A DNA stretch of 64,000 bases from contig NZ_JBBPCL010000001.1 of the NCBI RefSeq assembly GCF_038039215.1, forward strand, positions 6,386,001-6,450,000, given 5' to 3'. Both the position numbers and the translations under genes were made by a program. Each line of letters begins with the position of its first letter. The first letter of the stretch is position 1. The notes under the pieces are model-generated. The model was given only the letters and a program-made list of their open reading frames with translations. It made no database searches and was not told the origin of the DNA. This stretch comes from Pseudonocardia sp. T1-2H. Its GTDB lineage: Bacteria > Actinomycetota > Actinomycetes > Mycobacteriales > Pseudonocardiaceae. This document shows positions 48,389 through 57,140 of this stretch, piece by piece.

Positions 48389-51257
48389 CGACGTTCACCA
48401 GGCGGCCCGGGACCACGATCACCTTGCGCGGCTCCGCGCCGGCCAGCGCGGCGACGATCTTCTCGTCCGCCAGCGCCGCCGCCTCGACGTCCGCGACCGC
48501 GCTGTCCGCCGGCACGACCACCCGGGAGCGGACCTTGCCGTTGACCTGGATCGGGTACTCGACGGTGTCCGCCACCAGGTACTTCTCGTCCGCGACGGGG
48601 AAGTCGGCGTAGGCCAGCGAACCCTCGTGGCCCAGGATCGACCACAGCTCCTCGGCGATGTGCGGGGTCAGCGGCGCCATCATCAGCACCAGCGGCTCCG
48701 CCACCGAGCGCGGCACCCCGACGGACGCGTACGTCTTGGTCAGGTGATTGTTCAGCTCGATCAGCTTCGCCGCGGCCGTGTTGTAGTGCAGCGCCGGGTA
48801 GTCCTCCCGGACGCCGGCGATCGCCTTGTGCAGGGCGCGCAGGGTGTCGTCGTCCGGCACCTCGTCCGTGACCCGGGAGCGGCCCGTCTCCTCGTCCACC
48901 AGGTTGCGCCACACCCGCTGCAGGAACCGCTGCGGGCCGACGACGTCCCGGGTCGACCAGGGGCGGGAGGCCTCCATCGGGCCCGTGTACATCTCGTAGA
49001 GCCGGAAGGTGTCCGCGCCGTAGCGTTCGCTCATCTCGTCCGGCGTGACGACGTTCTTGAGCGACTTGCCCATCTTCCCGTACTCACGGTTGACGGGCCG
49101 GCCGTTCCACGTGAAACCGCCGTCCCCGTCCTCCACGACCTCCTCCGCCGGGACGTAGGTCCCGCGGGCGTCGGTGTAGGCGAACGCCTGGATGTAGCCC
49201 TGGTTGAACAGCTTGCGGAAGGGCTCCTCGCTCGTGACGTGGCCGAGGTCGAACAGGACCTTGTGCCAGAAGCGCGAGTACAGCAGGTGCAGCACCGCGT
49301 GCTCCACGCCGCCGACGTACAGGTCGACGCCGCCGGGATCGTCCGGCCCGCGCCGCAGGTCCTTGCCGACCCAGTACTTCTCGGCCTCCTCGGAGACGAA
49401 CCGCTCCGTGTTCGTCGGGTCCAGGTAACGCAGGTAGTACCAGCACGAACCCGCCCACTGGGGCATCGTGTTCGTCTCGCGCGTGTAGTCCTCGAACCCC
49501 CTGTCCCCGTTGTCCGAGCCCAGGTCCAGCTCGACGTTCACCCAGTCCAGCGCGCGGGACAGCGGCGGCTCGGGCTCGGTGTTCGCGTCGTCCGGGTCGT
49601 AGGTCTTGGGGGAGTAGTCGTCGACGTCCGGCAGCAGGACCGGCAGCTGGTCCTCGGGCAGCGCGACGGGGCCGTGCTCGTCCCACACGATCGGGAACGG
49701 CTCGCCCCAGTAGCGCTGCCGGGAGAACAGCCAGTCCCGCAGCTTGTACTGGACGACGCCCTCACCGGTGCCCTGAGCGGCCAGCCAGTCGATGATCGTG
49801 CGCTTCGCGTCCGCAACACCCAGCCCGTTCAGGCTGATGTCGTCGTTCGCCGAGTTGATCGCCGGGCCGTCGCCGGTGAACGCCTCGCCGTCCCAGCCCT
49901 CGCCGGGGTCGACAGTGCGCACGATCGGCAGCCCGAAGGCCGTCGCGAAGTCCCAGTCCCGCTGGTCCTGGGCGGGAACAGCCATGATCGCGCCGGTGCC
50001 GTAGCCCATCAGCACGTAGTCCGCGACGAACACCGGGACGTACTCGCCGTTGACCGGGTTCACCGCGTACGCGCCGGTGAAGACACCGGTCTTGTCCTTG
50101 TTCTCCTGGCGGTCGAGCTCGGACTTGCGGCCGGCCTGCTCGCGGTAGGCGGCCACGGCCTCACCGGGGGTGGCGGCACCGCCGGTCCAGCGCTCGTCCG
50201 TGCCTGCGGGCCAGGCGGCCGGGACCAGCGCGTCGACCAGCGGGTGCTCCGGCGCCAGCACCATGTAGGTCGCGCCGAACAGCGTGTCCGGGCGGGTGGT
50301 GAAGACCTCGATGCTCTCGGGGCCGCTCGCGAACCGGACCCGGGCGCCCTCGGAGCGGCCGATCCAGTTGCGCTGCATGGCCTTCACCGAGTCCGGCCAG
50401 TCCACCCGGTCCAGGTCGGACGCCAGCCGGTCCGCGTACGCGGTGATCCGCATCTTCCACTGCTTGAGGCTGCGGCGGAACACGGGGAAGTTGCCGCGCT
50501 CGCTGCGGCCGTCCGCGGTGACCTCCTCGTTCGCCAGCACCGTGCCCAGGCCGGGGCACCAGTTCACCGGCGCCTCGGAGATGTAGGCCAGGCGGTATCC
50601 GTCGATCACGGCGCGCCGCTCGGCCTCCGACAGGGCGGACCAGTCACGGCCGTCCGGGGTGGCCCGGGTGCCGGCGGCGAACTCCGCCGCCAGCTCGGCG
50701 ATCGGCCGGGCGCGCGCGGCGTCCGTGTCGTACCAGGCGTTGAAGATCTGCAGGAAGATCCACTGCGTCCACCGGTAGAACTCGGGGTCCGTGGTCGCGA
50801 CGGAGCGCCGGTCGTCGTGGGCCAGGCCCAGCTGGCGCAGCTGCTCCTTGTAGCGGGCGATGTTGGCCTCGGTGGTGGTGCGCGGGTGGGTGCCCGTCTG
50901 CACCGCGTACTGCTCGGCGGGCAGGCCGAACGCGTCGAAGCCCATCGCGTGCAGCACGTTGCGGCCGTTCATCCGCAGGTAGCGGCCCAGCACGTCCGTG
51001 CCGATGAAGCCCAGCGGGTGCCCGACGTGCAGTCCCGCGCCCGAGGGGTACGGGAACATGTCCAGCAGGTAGACCTTCTCGCGCTCCGAGCCCGGCTCGC
51101 CGGGGTTGGGCGCGTGGAACGTGCCCTCGGCCTCCCAGCGGTCCTGCCACTTGCGTTCGATGCTCGCAGCCAGGTTCGCGCCGTACCGGAACGGCGGTGC
51201 GGCGGGGGCGCCCGCTCCGCTGTCCGCCTGACCGGCGATGGTGGTCTCCGTGGTCAT
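48381..51257 (-). CDS. leuS: Leucine-tRNA ligase
   Basis: A 958-residue class I aminoacyl-tRNA synthetase. The HIGH motif appears as HVGH in [19 protein letters not shown] (about residue 77), and the KMSKS motif as KMGKS in [18 protein letters not shown] (about residue 730). The CP1 editing domain contains [20 protein letters not shown]. The tRNA-binding tail [13 protein letters not shown] is present. It has the N-terminal extension seen in actinobacterial LeuRS. ATG 51257 is preceded by a long leader carrying a 15-codon ORF with two adjacent leucine codons and a stem-loop, suggesting attenuation. Confidence 0.97.
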   Translation of the reverse strand: MTTETTIAGQADSGAGAPAAPPFRYGANLAASIERKWQDRWEAEGTFHAPNPGEPGSEREKVYLLDMFPYPSGAGLHVGHPLGFIGTDVLGRYLRMNGRNVLHAMGFDAFGLPAEQYAVQTGTHPRTTTEANIARYKEQLRQLGLAHDDRRSVATTDPEFYRWTQWIFLQIFNAWYDTDAARARPIAELAAEFAAGTRATPDGRDWSALSEAERRAVIDGYRLAYISEAPVNWCPGLGTVLANEEVTADGRSERGNFPVFRRSLKQWKMRITAYADRLASDLDRVDWPDSVKAMQRNWIGRSEGARVRFASGPESIEVFTTRPDTLFGATYMVLAPEHPLVDALVPAAWPAGTDERWTGGAATPGEAVAAYREQAGRKSELDRQENKDKTGVFTGAYAVNPVNGEYVPVFVADYVLMGYGTGAIMAVPAQDQRDWDFATAFGLPIVRTVDPGEGWDGEAFTGDGPAINSANDDISLNGLGVADAKRTIIDWLAAQGTGEGVVQYKLRDWLFSRQRYWGEPFPIVWDEHGPVALPEDQLPVLLPDVDDYSPKTYDPDDANTEPEPPLSRALDWVNVELDLGSDNGDRGFEDYTRETNTMPQWAGSCWYYLRYLDPTNTERFVSEEAEKYWVGKDLRRGPDDPGGVDLYVGGVEHAVLHLLYSRFWHKVLFDLGHVTSEEPFRKLFNQGYIQAFAYTDARGTYVPAEEVVEDGDGGFTWNGRPVNREYGKMGKSLKNVVTPDEMSERYGADTFRLYEMYTGPMEASRPWSTRDVVGPQRFLQRVWRNLVDEETGRSRVTDEVPDDDTLRALHKAIAGVREDYPALHYNTAAAKLIELNNHLTKTYASVGVPRSVAEPLVLMMAPLTPHIAEELWSILGHEGSLAYADFPVADEKYLVADTVEYPIQVNGKVRSRVVVPADSAVADVEAAALADEKIVAALAGAEPRKVIVVPGRLVNVVR

Positions 51258-51325
51258 GTCCCGCTCACCTCGTGAAAGAACCGTGACGACCCGCCGGTGA
51301 CGACGGATCGGCCTGTGACACAACT

Positions 51326-51356
51326 GACCCCTCCGGCCGAGGGCACTGGAGGGGTC
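51326..51356 (-). promoter_or_regulatory. Stem-loop in the leuS leader, possible attenuator
   Basis: GACCCCTCC and GGAGGGGTC form perfect 9-bp arms between the leader peptide and leuS. Just before it in the transcript, CGCCGCG (right after the two leucine codons) can pair with CGCGGCG. Neighbouring alternative stems after a leucine-containing leader peptide fit attenuation. No clear U-tract follows. Confidence 0.45.
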
Positions 51357-51373
51357 GCCGCGCCGGGGGATGC

Positions 51374-51421
51374 TCAGCTCGACGCGGCGCCGAGAAGGCC
51401 GGTCCGACGGGTCGCCTGCAC
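51374..51421 (-). CDS. Candidate leucine leader peptide upstream of leuS
   Basis: A 15-residue frame, [15 protein letters not shown], starting at GTG 51421. A TACCCT hexamer ends 6 nt upstream, so the transcript would begin at this GTG. The two adjacent leucine codons are CTT and CTC, and CTT is rare in such GC-rich genomes. They sit directly before sequence able to form a stem. This fits ribosome-stalling control of leuS by charged leucyl-tRNA. It is an inference from layout; conservation was not tested. Confidence 0.5.
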   Translation of the reverse strand: MQATRRTGLLGAASS

Positions 51422-51427
51422 ACCCTC

Positions 51428-51433
51428 AGGGTA
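51428..51433 (-). promoter_or_regulatory. -10 hexamer TACCCT of the leuS leader transcript
   Basis: On the minus strand TACCCT is followed by 6 nt and the GTG of the leader peptide. Confidence 0.5.
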
Positions 51434-51480
51434 ACGCCGCTGGCCGCGGGCCTGCGACGGGGTTGACGGCGGACGCCGTC

Positions 51481-51486
51481 TAACCT
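51481..51486 (+). promoter_or_regulatory. -10 hexamer TAACCT of the SdpI-like gene (leaderless)
   Basis: TAACCT ends 6 nt before the GTG at 51493. Confidence 0.55.
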
Positions 51487-51492
51487 GGTGTC

Positions 51493-51921
51493 GTGCCGCA
51501 GACCCTCCGCCTCGTGCTCGGCGTGCTGTTCGTCCTCGCCGGTGTCGCCCTGCTCGCCGTCGCCGTGCTCGGCGGCCGTTCGCGGCTGCGGCGCAACCGG
51601 TACGCGGGCGTGCACACCGCGGCCACGATGGCGTCGGAACGCACGTTCGCGCTGGCCAACCGGGTCGCCGCCCCACTCCTGGGTGCCGCGGGGGCCGTGC
51701 TCGTGGCCGCCGCGGCCGTGCTGCTGGCCGCCCCCGCCGCCGTGCTCGCCTGGATCGTCACCGCGGTCGGCGGCATCGGCGCGGTCCTGCTCGCCGGGGC
51801 CGGCGGCACGCTGGGGGACCGGGCCGCGGCCCGGCTCGCGGCCACCGAGCAGCCGGAGTTCGCGTGCGCCGGGGCCTGCGCGGGCTGCTCCCTCGTCGAG
51901 GGCTGCCAGCCGAACCCGTGA
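51493..51921 (+). CDS. SdpI-like small membrane protein with a cysteine-rich tail
   Basis: A 142-residue protein. A first membrane helix (residues about 5-27) is followed by NRYAGVHTAATMASERTFALANR, which resembles the conserved loop of the SdpI immunity family. A pair of alanine-rich helices occupies residues 57-105. The tail after ATEQPEF is unusual: CAGACAGCSLVEGC holds four cysteines in 14 residues, enough to bind a metal or form disulfides. Immunity function is not implied, since actinobacterial SdpI-like proteins are mostly uncharacterised. The GTG is a leaderless start. Confidence 0.75.
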   Translation: MPQTLRLVLGVLFVLAGVALLAVAVLGGRSRLRRNRYAGVHTAATMASERTFALANRVAAPLLGAAGAVLVAAAAVLLAAPAAVLAWIVTAVGGIGAVLLAGAGGTLGDRAAARLAATEQPEFACAGACAGCSLVEGCQPNP

Positions 51922-51931
51922 CGCCGGCGGG

Positions 51932-52432
51932 TCACCAGCCCCAGGAGCCGGGGCCTCCCTTGAACGGCCCGGCGATCTCGTCGGTGATCCAGCCCCCGTA
52001 GAAGCCACCGGGTTGGGGGACGACCTTCTCGGCGTCGAGGGTGATCTCGTCGAACGGGCCCGCGTACAGCGCGACCCTGTCCGTCACCTCGGGATAGCGG
52101 CGGTCCGGCGCCGGGTACCACCAGCCGATCGCTTCCAGCGGCGGCGCGCCGGGCACCACGACGTCGACGTACCGGGCGACGCCCTTCCATTCGCAGAAGG
52201 TCTCGCGCTCGACGGGGCGCAACACGCCGTCGGTGAAGGCGGTGCGGGGCAGGTAGTAGGTCGGCGGGTGGCTGGTCTCGAGCACCCGGACCAGGTCGTC
52301 GGTGTCCACGACGACCGTGCCGCGGTGGGTGACGACGGCGCGACGAGTGATCCGCTCGGCCCGCGGCGGGCGGGGGTAGTCCCACACGGACTCCTGGCCG
52401 GGGCCCGGGACCTGCGGGGTGGGGCGTGGCAT
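51932..52432 (-). CDS. DUF427 domain protein
   Basis: A 166-residue protein with a DUF427 (NTP-binding-like beta-fold) domain. Family landmarks are TYYLPRTAFTDGVL, TFCEWKGVARYVDV (the C-x-W-K-G-x-A motif), AIGWWYPAPDRRYPEV and DRVALYAGPFDEITLDAEKV. Its function is unknown in bacteria. A 14-bp direct repeat array lies immediately upstream of its start. ATG 52432 is preceded by CGGAGGT. Confidence 0.92.
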   Translation of the reverse strand: MPRPTPQVPGPGQESVWDYPRPPRAERITRRAVVTHRGTVVVDTDDLVRVLETSHPPTYYLPRTAFTDGVLRPVERETFCEWKGVARYVDVVVPGAPPLEAIGWWYPAPDRRYPEVTDRVALYAGPFDEITLDAEKVVPQPGGFYGGWITDEIAGPFKGGPGSWGW

Positions 52433-52445
52433 GTGACCTCCGTGC

Positions 52446-52492
52446 GTCGGACCCCCAGTGTCGGACCCCCAGTGTCGGACTCCCAGTGTCGG
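52446..52492. repeat. 14-bp direct repeat upstream of the DUF427 gene
   Basis: GTCGGACCCCCAGT occurs three times in tandem (the third copy has one change), followed by a partial GTCGG. It begins 13 bp before the DUF427 start and covers its probable 5' leader or promoter. It could be an operator series or a slippage product. Confidence 0.75.
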
Positions 52493-52567
52493 CCGCGCAC
52501 CACCCGGGCGCGCGCCGAACTCTCGTTCACACGTTCGTCCTGGACGATCGTATGAACGGGACGGTCG

Positions 52568-52891
52568 TCAGAACGCGGACCCGACCTGGTAGTCCCCGTT
52601 GCTGTCGAGGATCGTGACCGGCACGCTCAGCCGCAGCCCGTCCCCCGTCACGTCGCAGAACACCACCAGGTTGCGGTCCGCCGGGACGTCCCGCGGGCAG
52701 ACGACCCGGGCATCGGCCGCGGCGTCCCTCGTGGCCGGGTCCGCGGCCACCACCTCCCGCACGTCCCGCTCGACGGCGGTCGAGTCCAGCACCCGGCGCG
52801 GCTCCGCCGTGGCCGTGCCGGCGACGGGGTGCGTGCACCCCAGGAGGAGCAGGGGCAGGGCTAGCACCACGGACCTGCGCGCACCCGACAT
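52568..52891 (-). CDS. DUF4333 lipoprotein
   Basis: A 107-residue exported lipoprotein. The signal peptide RRSVVLALPLLLLGC ends in a lipobox LLGC, so Cys about 19 would be lipid-modified. The mature part has two further cysteines, in VVCPRDVPADRN and VVFCDVTGDGLRL, spaced as in the DUF4333 fold, and ends NGDYQVGSAF. It would be anchored to the outer face of the cell membrane. Its function is unknown. ATG 52891 opens the signal peptide directly. Confidence 0.85.
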   Translation of the reverse strand: MSGARRSVVLALPLLLLGCTHPVAGTATAEPRRVLDSTAVERDVREVVAADPATRDAAADARVVCPRDVPADRNLVVFCDVTGDGLRLSVPVTILDSNGDYQVGSAF

Positions 52892-52970
52892 GGGGGCTCC
52901 TCCCGCCGGCGGACCGCTCCAGGGTCCCCGCCCACGGGCCGTCGCGGAAGGCCTCGGCCGAGGCCCGCCG

Positions 52971-53573
52971 TCAGTTCAGGCCGATCTCCGCGGGGAACGT
53001 CGCCAACAGCGCCAGTGGTACGCCCTGACGGCGCAGGACGCGGCCCCACAGGTCCGAGTGCCGGCCGGTGAGGACGTCGTCCGGCAGGCCCGGGACGACG
53101 ATCCAGTCCCCGCGGGCGATCTCCCCGGCGAGCTGCCCGGAGTCCCAGCCGGAGTAGCCGGCGAACACCCGCAGCCCGCGCAGCCGGGGCGCGATCCGGC
53201 GCACGTCGCCGTCCAGGTCCACGAGCACCACCGGTCCGCGCACGACGACGACCCCGTCCAGCCCCTCCGCGTCCTGCCCCGTGCGCAGCGCGGCCAGGCA
53301 CAGGGCGGTCGTCCCGTCGACGGGGCCGCCGGTGAACACCGTCCGGGGCTCCGACGCGGCGGATCCCCAGGCCGGGAGCACGTCTCGGACCTCGGCGTCC
53401 CCCGGTCGGTTGAGCACCACGCCCAGGCTGCCCTGCGCGCGGTGCTCGACCACGTACACGACGGTGCGTGCGAAGTTGGGGTCGGTCAGACCCGGTGCGG
53501 CCACGAGCAAGGTGCCCGGACCGACAGGGGTGGAGGCCCCGGGGCCGGTGCGGTCGTCCCTCACGTGGTCCAT
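52971..53573 (-). CDS. YqgE/AlgH family protein
   Basis: A 200-residue protein of the UPF0301 (AlgH) family. The signatures are GTLLVAAPGLTDPNFARTVV, GSLGVVLNRPGDAEV, FTGGPVDGTTALCLA and RVFAGYSGWDSGQLAGEI. The mycobacterial relative lies in the same neighbourhood near pcnA and leuS. Its biochemical role is not established. ATG 53573 is favoured because the family homology begins shortly after it. The gene is divergent from the MFS gene. Confidence 0.93.
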   Translation of the reverse strand: MDHVRDDRTGPGASTPVGPGTLLVAAPGLTDPNFARTVVYVVEHRAQGSLGVVLNRPGDAEVRDVLPAWGSAASEPRTVFTGGPVDGTTALCLAALRTGQDAEGLDGVVVVRGPVVLVDLDGDVRRIAPRLRGLRVFAGYSGWDSGQLAGEIARGDWIVVPGLPDDVLTGRHSDLWGRVLRRQGVPLALLATFPAEIGLN

Positions 53574-53595
53574 CGTCGCACCCTCGCCGGCGCAG

Positions 53596-53601
53596 TAACC
53601 T
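53596..53601 (+). promoter_or_regulatory. -10 hexamer TAACCT of the MFS gene (leaderless)
   Basis: TAACCT ends 7 nt before the GTG at 53609. Confidence 0.55.
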
Positions 53602-53608
53602 CCCACCC

Positions 53609-54937
53609 GTGTCAGTTCCTCGCACCACTTCACCGGCGAGTGACGAGGACGTCACTTCCTGCGACGGGCAGGTTCGGAAGCTCGGGATCGCCGGGCTCCT
53701 GCACAGCCCCGGTTTCGCCAGGTTGATGGCCGTCCGGCTGCCCGCGCAGTGGGGCGACGGCATGTTCCAGGCCGCGCTCGGCGGCGCGGTCCTGTTCAAC
53801 CCGGAACGGCAGGCGGACCCGATGGCCGTCGCCGCCGGGCTCGCGGTGATGCTCCTGCCGTACTCCGCGCTCGGCCCCTTCGCCGGGGCGCTCCTGGACC
53901 GCTGGGACCGCCGGCGGGTCCTGTTCGTCGCGAACCTGCTGCGGGTCGTGCTGATCGGCCTCGTCGCGGTGGCGGTGGGCGCCGGGGTGGCGGGGGCACC
54001 GCTCTACCTCGGGGCGCTCGCCGTCATGGGGGTGAACCGGTTCGTGCTGTCCGGGCTGTCCGCGGCGCTCCCGCACGTCGTGCTGCGTCGACACCTGGTC
54101 GAGGCGAACGTCCTGGCCGTCACGATCGGGGCCGGGATCGCGGCGCTGGGCGGGGCGTCGGCCGTCGGGATCCGGATGCTGGCCGGGGCCGGAAATGCCG
54201 GGTCGGCGATCACGACGGCCCTGGCCGCGGTCGGACCGCTGGTCGCCGGGCTCGTCGCGGCGACCTTCGCCCGGAAGGTCCTCGGACCGGACTCGCGCGA
54301 CGAGCCGGACCGGGCACTCACGGCCGTCGCGCACGGGTTCGTGGACGGCGCGCGGGCGGTCTTCCGGACACCCACCGTCGCCGCCACCTTCCTCGCCCTC
54401 GCCGCGCACCGGCTCGCGTTCGGCGTGAGCACGCTGGTGTCCCTGCTGCTGTTCCGCTACGCCTTCACGGGCTCGGGGCTGCTGTACGGCGGCATGGCGG
54501 GGCTGGGCGAGGCGGTTGTCGCCGCCGCGGCCGGGATGGGCGTGGCCGCGTTCCTGACGCCGTTCCTGGTGCATCGGATCGGCCGGCCGCGGACCGTGCG
54601 GGTGGCCTTGCTCGTGGCCGCCGCGGCGATGGTCGTCGTGGCCCTGACGCTGTCCCCGCCGAGCGTGCTCGCGGGCGCGTTCGTGCTGAGCACTGCGGGG
54701 CAGATGGTGAAGCTGTGCGCGGACGCCGGCGTGCAGAGCGAGACCGACGACGCGGTGCGCGGCCGGGTGTTCGCGCTCTACGACGGCGTCTTCAACGTCT
54801 GCTACGTCCTGGCCGTCACCGTGGCGGCGCTGCTCAGCCCTCCGGACGGGGTGGCCCCGCTGCTGCTGGGGTCCGCGGCGGCGGTCTACCTGGTGGGCCT
54901 GCTGGCCCACGACCGGCTGCTCCGCCGCCGCGCCTGA
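53609..54937 (+). CDS. MFS transporter
   Basis: A 442-residue protein with about 12 membrane helices. The first loop after helix 1 has MAVRLPAQWGDGMFQAAL, and the MFS cytoplasmic motif A appears as GALLDRWDRRRVLFVAN between helices 2 and 3. A second, weaker copy follows helix 8 (LVHRIGRPRTVRVALL). SETDDAVRGRVFALYDGVFN near the C-terminus is typical of the group that lies next to AlgH and pcnA in actinobacteria (MFS_3-like). Its substrate is unknown. The leaderless GTG is chosen from promoter spacing. Confidence 0.92.
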   Translation: MSVPRTTSPASDEDVTSCDGQVRKLGIAGLLHSPGFARLMAVRLPAQWGDGMFQAALGGAVLFNPERQADPMAVAAGLAVMLLPYSALGPFAGALLDRWDRRRVLFVANLLRVVLIGLVAVAVGAGVAGAPLYLGALAVMGVNRFVLSGLSAALPHVVLRRHLVEANVLAVTIGAGIAALGGASAVGIRMLAGAGNAGSAITTALAAVGPLVAGLVAATFARKVLGPDSRDEPDRALTAVAHGFVDGARAVFRTPTVAATFLALAAHRLAFGVSTLVSLLLFRYAFTGSGLLYGGMAGLGEAVVAAAAGMGVAAFLTPFLVHRIGRPRTVRVALLVAAAAMVVVALTLSPPSVLAGAFVLSTAGQMVKLCADAGVQSETDDAVRGRVFALYDGVFNVCYVLAVTVAALLSPPDGVAPLLLGSAAAVYLVGLLAHDRLLRRRA

Positions 54938-54941
54938 CCGG

Positions 54942-56471
54942 CTACTCCGCCGGGACGTTCTCCGCGGCCCAGGCCCGCAGCTCGCGCTCGGCCTCGTCCC
55001 GGCCCAGCGGGCCGCGCTCCATCCGCAGGCCCAGCAGGTGCTTGTACGCCCTGCCGACCAGCGGCCCCGGCTTCATGCCGAGGATCTCCATGATGGCGTT
55101 GCCGTCGAGGTCCGGGCGGATCGCGTCGAGCTCCTCCTGCTTGCGCAGCTCGCCGATCCGGTCCTCGAGGGAGTCGTACGAGCGCTGCAGGGCGGCGGCC
55201 CGGCGCTTGTTCCGCGTCGTGCAGTCCGAGCGGACGAGCCGGTGCAGGCGCTCCAGCAGCGGGCCCGCGTCGGTGACGTAGCGGCGCACCGCCGAGTCCG
55301 TCCACTCGCCCTTGCCGTAGCCGTGGAACCGCAGGTGCAGGTAGACGAGCTGGGCCACCTCGTCGATCAGGTGCTTGGGGTAGCGCAGCTCCCGCAGCCG
55401 CTTGCGCACCATCTTCGCGCCGACGACCTCGTGGTGGTGGAAGCTCACCCGGCCGTCCGGCTCCTTGCGCCGGGTCGGCGGCTTGCCGACGTCGTGCAGC
55501 AGCGCGGCGAGGCGCAGCACGAGGTCCGGGCCTTCGGTCTCCCGGTCGATCGCCTGCTCCATGACCACGAGCGAGTGCGTGTAGACGTCCTTGTGCTGCA
55601 TGTGCTCGTCGATCGCCAGCCGCATCGCGGGCACCTCGGGCACCACGTACTCGGCCAGCCCGGTGTCCACGAGCAGCTCGATGCCGCGCCGCGGGAACTC
55701 CCCGAGCAGCAGCTTGCTGAACTCCGCCTGCACCCGCTCGCGGGTGATCCGGGCGAGCTCGCCGGCCATCGCGGTCATCGCCGCGACGACCCGCTCCGAC
55801 GGCGTGAACCCCAGCTGGGAGACGAACCGCGCGGCGCGGAGCATGCGCAGCGGGTCGTCGGCGAAGGAGTCCTCCGGGGCGGCCGGGGTGTCCAGGATGC
55901 CGGCGGACAGGGCCGCGACCCCGCCGTGCGGGTCCACGAAGCGCCGCTCGGCCAGCTCGACGGCCATGGCGTTGACGCTGAAGTCCCGGCGGACGAGGTC
56001 GTCGTCGATCGAGTCCCCGAACCGCACGACGGGGTTGCGGCTCACCCGGTCGTACGCGTCCGCGCGAAAGGTCGTGATCTCGACGACGTGGTCGCGGCGG
56101 CGCGCGCCGATCGTGCCGAACTCGATGCCGGTGTCCCAGACAGCGTCCGCCCAGCCGGAGAGCAGCCGCAGCACCTCGTTCGGACGCGCGTCCGTGGTGA
56201 AGTCCAGGTCGTTGCTGCCGCGGCGCAGCAGCGCGTCCCGCACGCTGCCGCCGACGAGGTAGAGCCGGTGGCCGGCCGCGGCGAACCGGGAGGCGAGGTC
56301 CTCGGCGACCGCGGGGATGTCGAGCAGCTCCACGAGTGCATTCTCCTGGGCCCTGTGCAGTGCAGCCGGTTCGGGCACGGCGGCCGGTACGGACGGGGTA
56401 CCCCGATCGAGGGCACCGTCGGCGGGGTGGGCCGCGACGGCGGTTCCCGGGATCACGAGCGGAGAAGACAC
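54942..56471 (-). CDS. pcnA: CCA tRNA nucleotidyltransferase / poly(A) polymerase family
   Basis: A 509-residue class II tRNA nucleotidyltransferase. After an N-terminal extension of about 50 residues, the catalytic head shows LYLVGGSVRDALLRRGSNDL with the DxD pair in LDFTTDARP. RRDFSVNAMAVEL and DPLRMLRAARFVSQLGF give the neck. The C-terminal HD domain has LAALLHDVGKPPTRR and FHHHEVVGAKMVRKRLREL. It adds or repairs the tRNA CCA end. GTG 56471 lies 8 nt from a TACACT hexamer. The gene is convergent with the MFS gene and divergent from NUDIX, as in other actinobacteria. Confidence 0.95.
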   Translation of the reverse strand: MSSPLVIPGTAVAAHPADGALDRGTPSVPAAVPEPAALHRAQENALVELLDIPAVAEDLASRFAAAGHRLYLVGGSVRDALLRRGSNDLDFTTDARPNEVLRLLSGWADAVWDTGIEFGTIGARRRDHVVEITTFRADAYDRVSRNPVVRFGDSIDDDLVRRDFSVNAMAVELAERRFVDPHGGVAALSAGILDTPAAPEDSFADDPLRMLRAARFVSQLGFTPSERVVAAMTAMAGELARITRERVQAEFSKLLLGEFPRRGIELLVDTGLAEYVVPEVPAMRLAIDEHMQHKDVYTHSLVVMEQAIDRETEGPDLVLRLAALLHDVGKPPTRRKEPDGRVSFHHHEVVGAKMVRKRLRELRYPKHLIDEVAQLVYLHLRFHGYGKGEWTDSAVRRYVTDAGPLLERLHRLVRSDCTTRNKRRAAALQRSYDSLEDRIGELRKQEELDAIRPDLDGNAIMEILGMKPGPLVGRAYKHLLGLRMERGPLGRDEAERELRAWAAENVPAE

Positions 56472-56479
56472 GGCGGGCC

Positions 56480-56485
56480 AGTGTA
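56480..56485 (-). promoter_or_regulatory. -10 hexamer TACACT of pcnA
   Basis: On the minus strand TACACT is followed by 8 nt and the GTG start at 56471. Confidence 0.45.
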
Positions 56486-56633
56486 GGCGCCGCCCCGGAC
56501 GTCCGGCGCACCCGTACTTCTCCGGGGGTTCAGCGGCCGTCGACGTGCCCCGTAGCTGGCGGGAAGCTCCGAACGGCGGGGACGCGACGGAGGCCCGCCG
56601 AGCGAGTGGACCACCGTCGACCTGCTCCCTCGT

Positions 56634-56639
56634 TACCAT
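56634..56639 (+). promoter_or_regulatory. -10 hexamer TACCAT of the NUDIX-DUF6049 operon (leaderless)
   Basis: TACCAT ends 6 nt before the ATG at 56646. Confidence 0.55.
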
Positions 56640-56645
56640 CGCCAC

Positions 56646-57140
56646 ATGTCCTCTTCCCGCGGTCGCTCCGGAGGGCGCCGCGCGGGCCGTCCCGCCGACC
56701 GGCGTCGCCGGCTGCGGACCGTGGACGAGACGTCCGCCGGGGGACTGGTCGTCGACCACGAGCACGGCACGGCTGCGGTGATCGGCCGGCTGGACCGCCG
56801 CGGCCGGCTGCTCTGGTCGTTGCCGAAGGGACACATCGAGGCAGGGGAGACCGCGGAACAGGCGGCGGTGCGCGAGGTCGAGGAGGAGACCGGCATCATC
56901 GGGCGGGTGGTCGCACCCCTGGGCACCATCGACTTCTGGTTCATCGCCGAGGACCGCCGCGTGCACAAGACCGTGCACCACTTCCTCATGCGGGCCCTCG
57001 GCGGCGAGCTGTGCGACGACGACGTCGAGGTCTCCGAGGTCGCCTGGGTGCCGCTGGGCGAACTGGAGTCCCGGCTCGCCTACGCCGACGAGCGGCGGTT
57101 GATCCGCCGGGCCACGGAGTTGCTGGAGGAGACCGCGTGA
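56646..57140 (+). CDS. NUDIX hydrolase (MutT-like)
   Basis: A 164-residue NUDIX enzyme. The box [20 protein letters not shown] continues as TGI and matches the full consensus. The preceding [15 protein letters not shown] and [19 protein letters not shown] are typical of the group always found beside pcnA in actinobacteria. It may hydrolyse Ap4A or oxidised nucleotides; the substrate is not settled by sequence. A basic N-terminal tail of about 28 residues precedes the domain. The TGA stop overlaps the GTG of the DUF6049 gene. Confidence 0.93.
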   Translation: MSSSRGRSGGRRAGRPADRRRRLRTVDETSAGGLVVDHEHGTAAVIGRLDRRGRLLWSLPKGHIEAGETAEQAAVREVEEETGIIGRVVAPLGTIDFWFIAEDRRVHKTVHHFLMRALGGELCDDDVEVSEVAWVPLGELESRLAYADERRLIRRATELLEETA

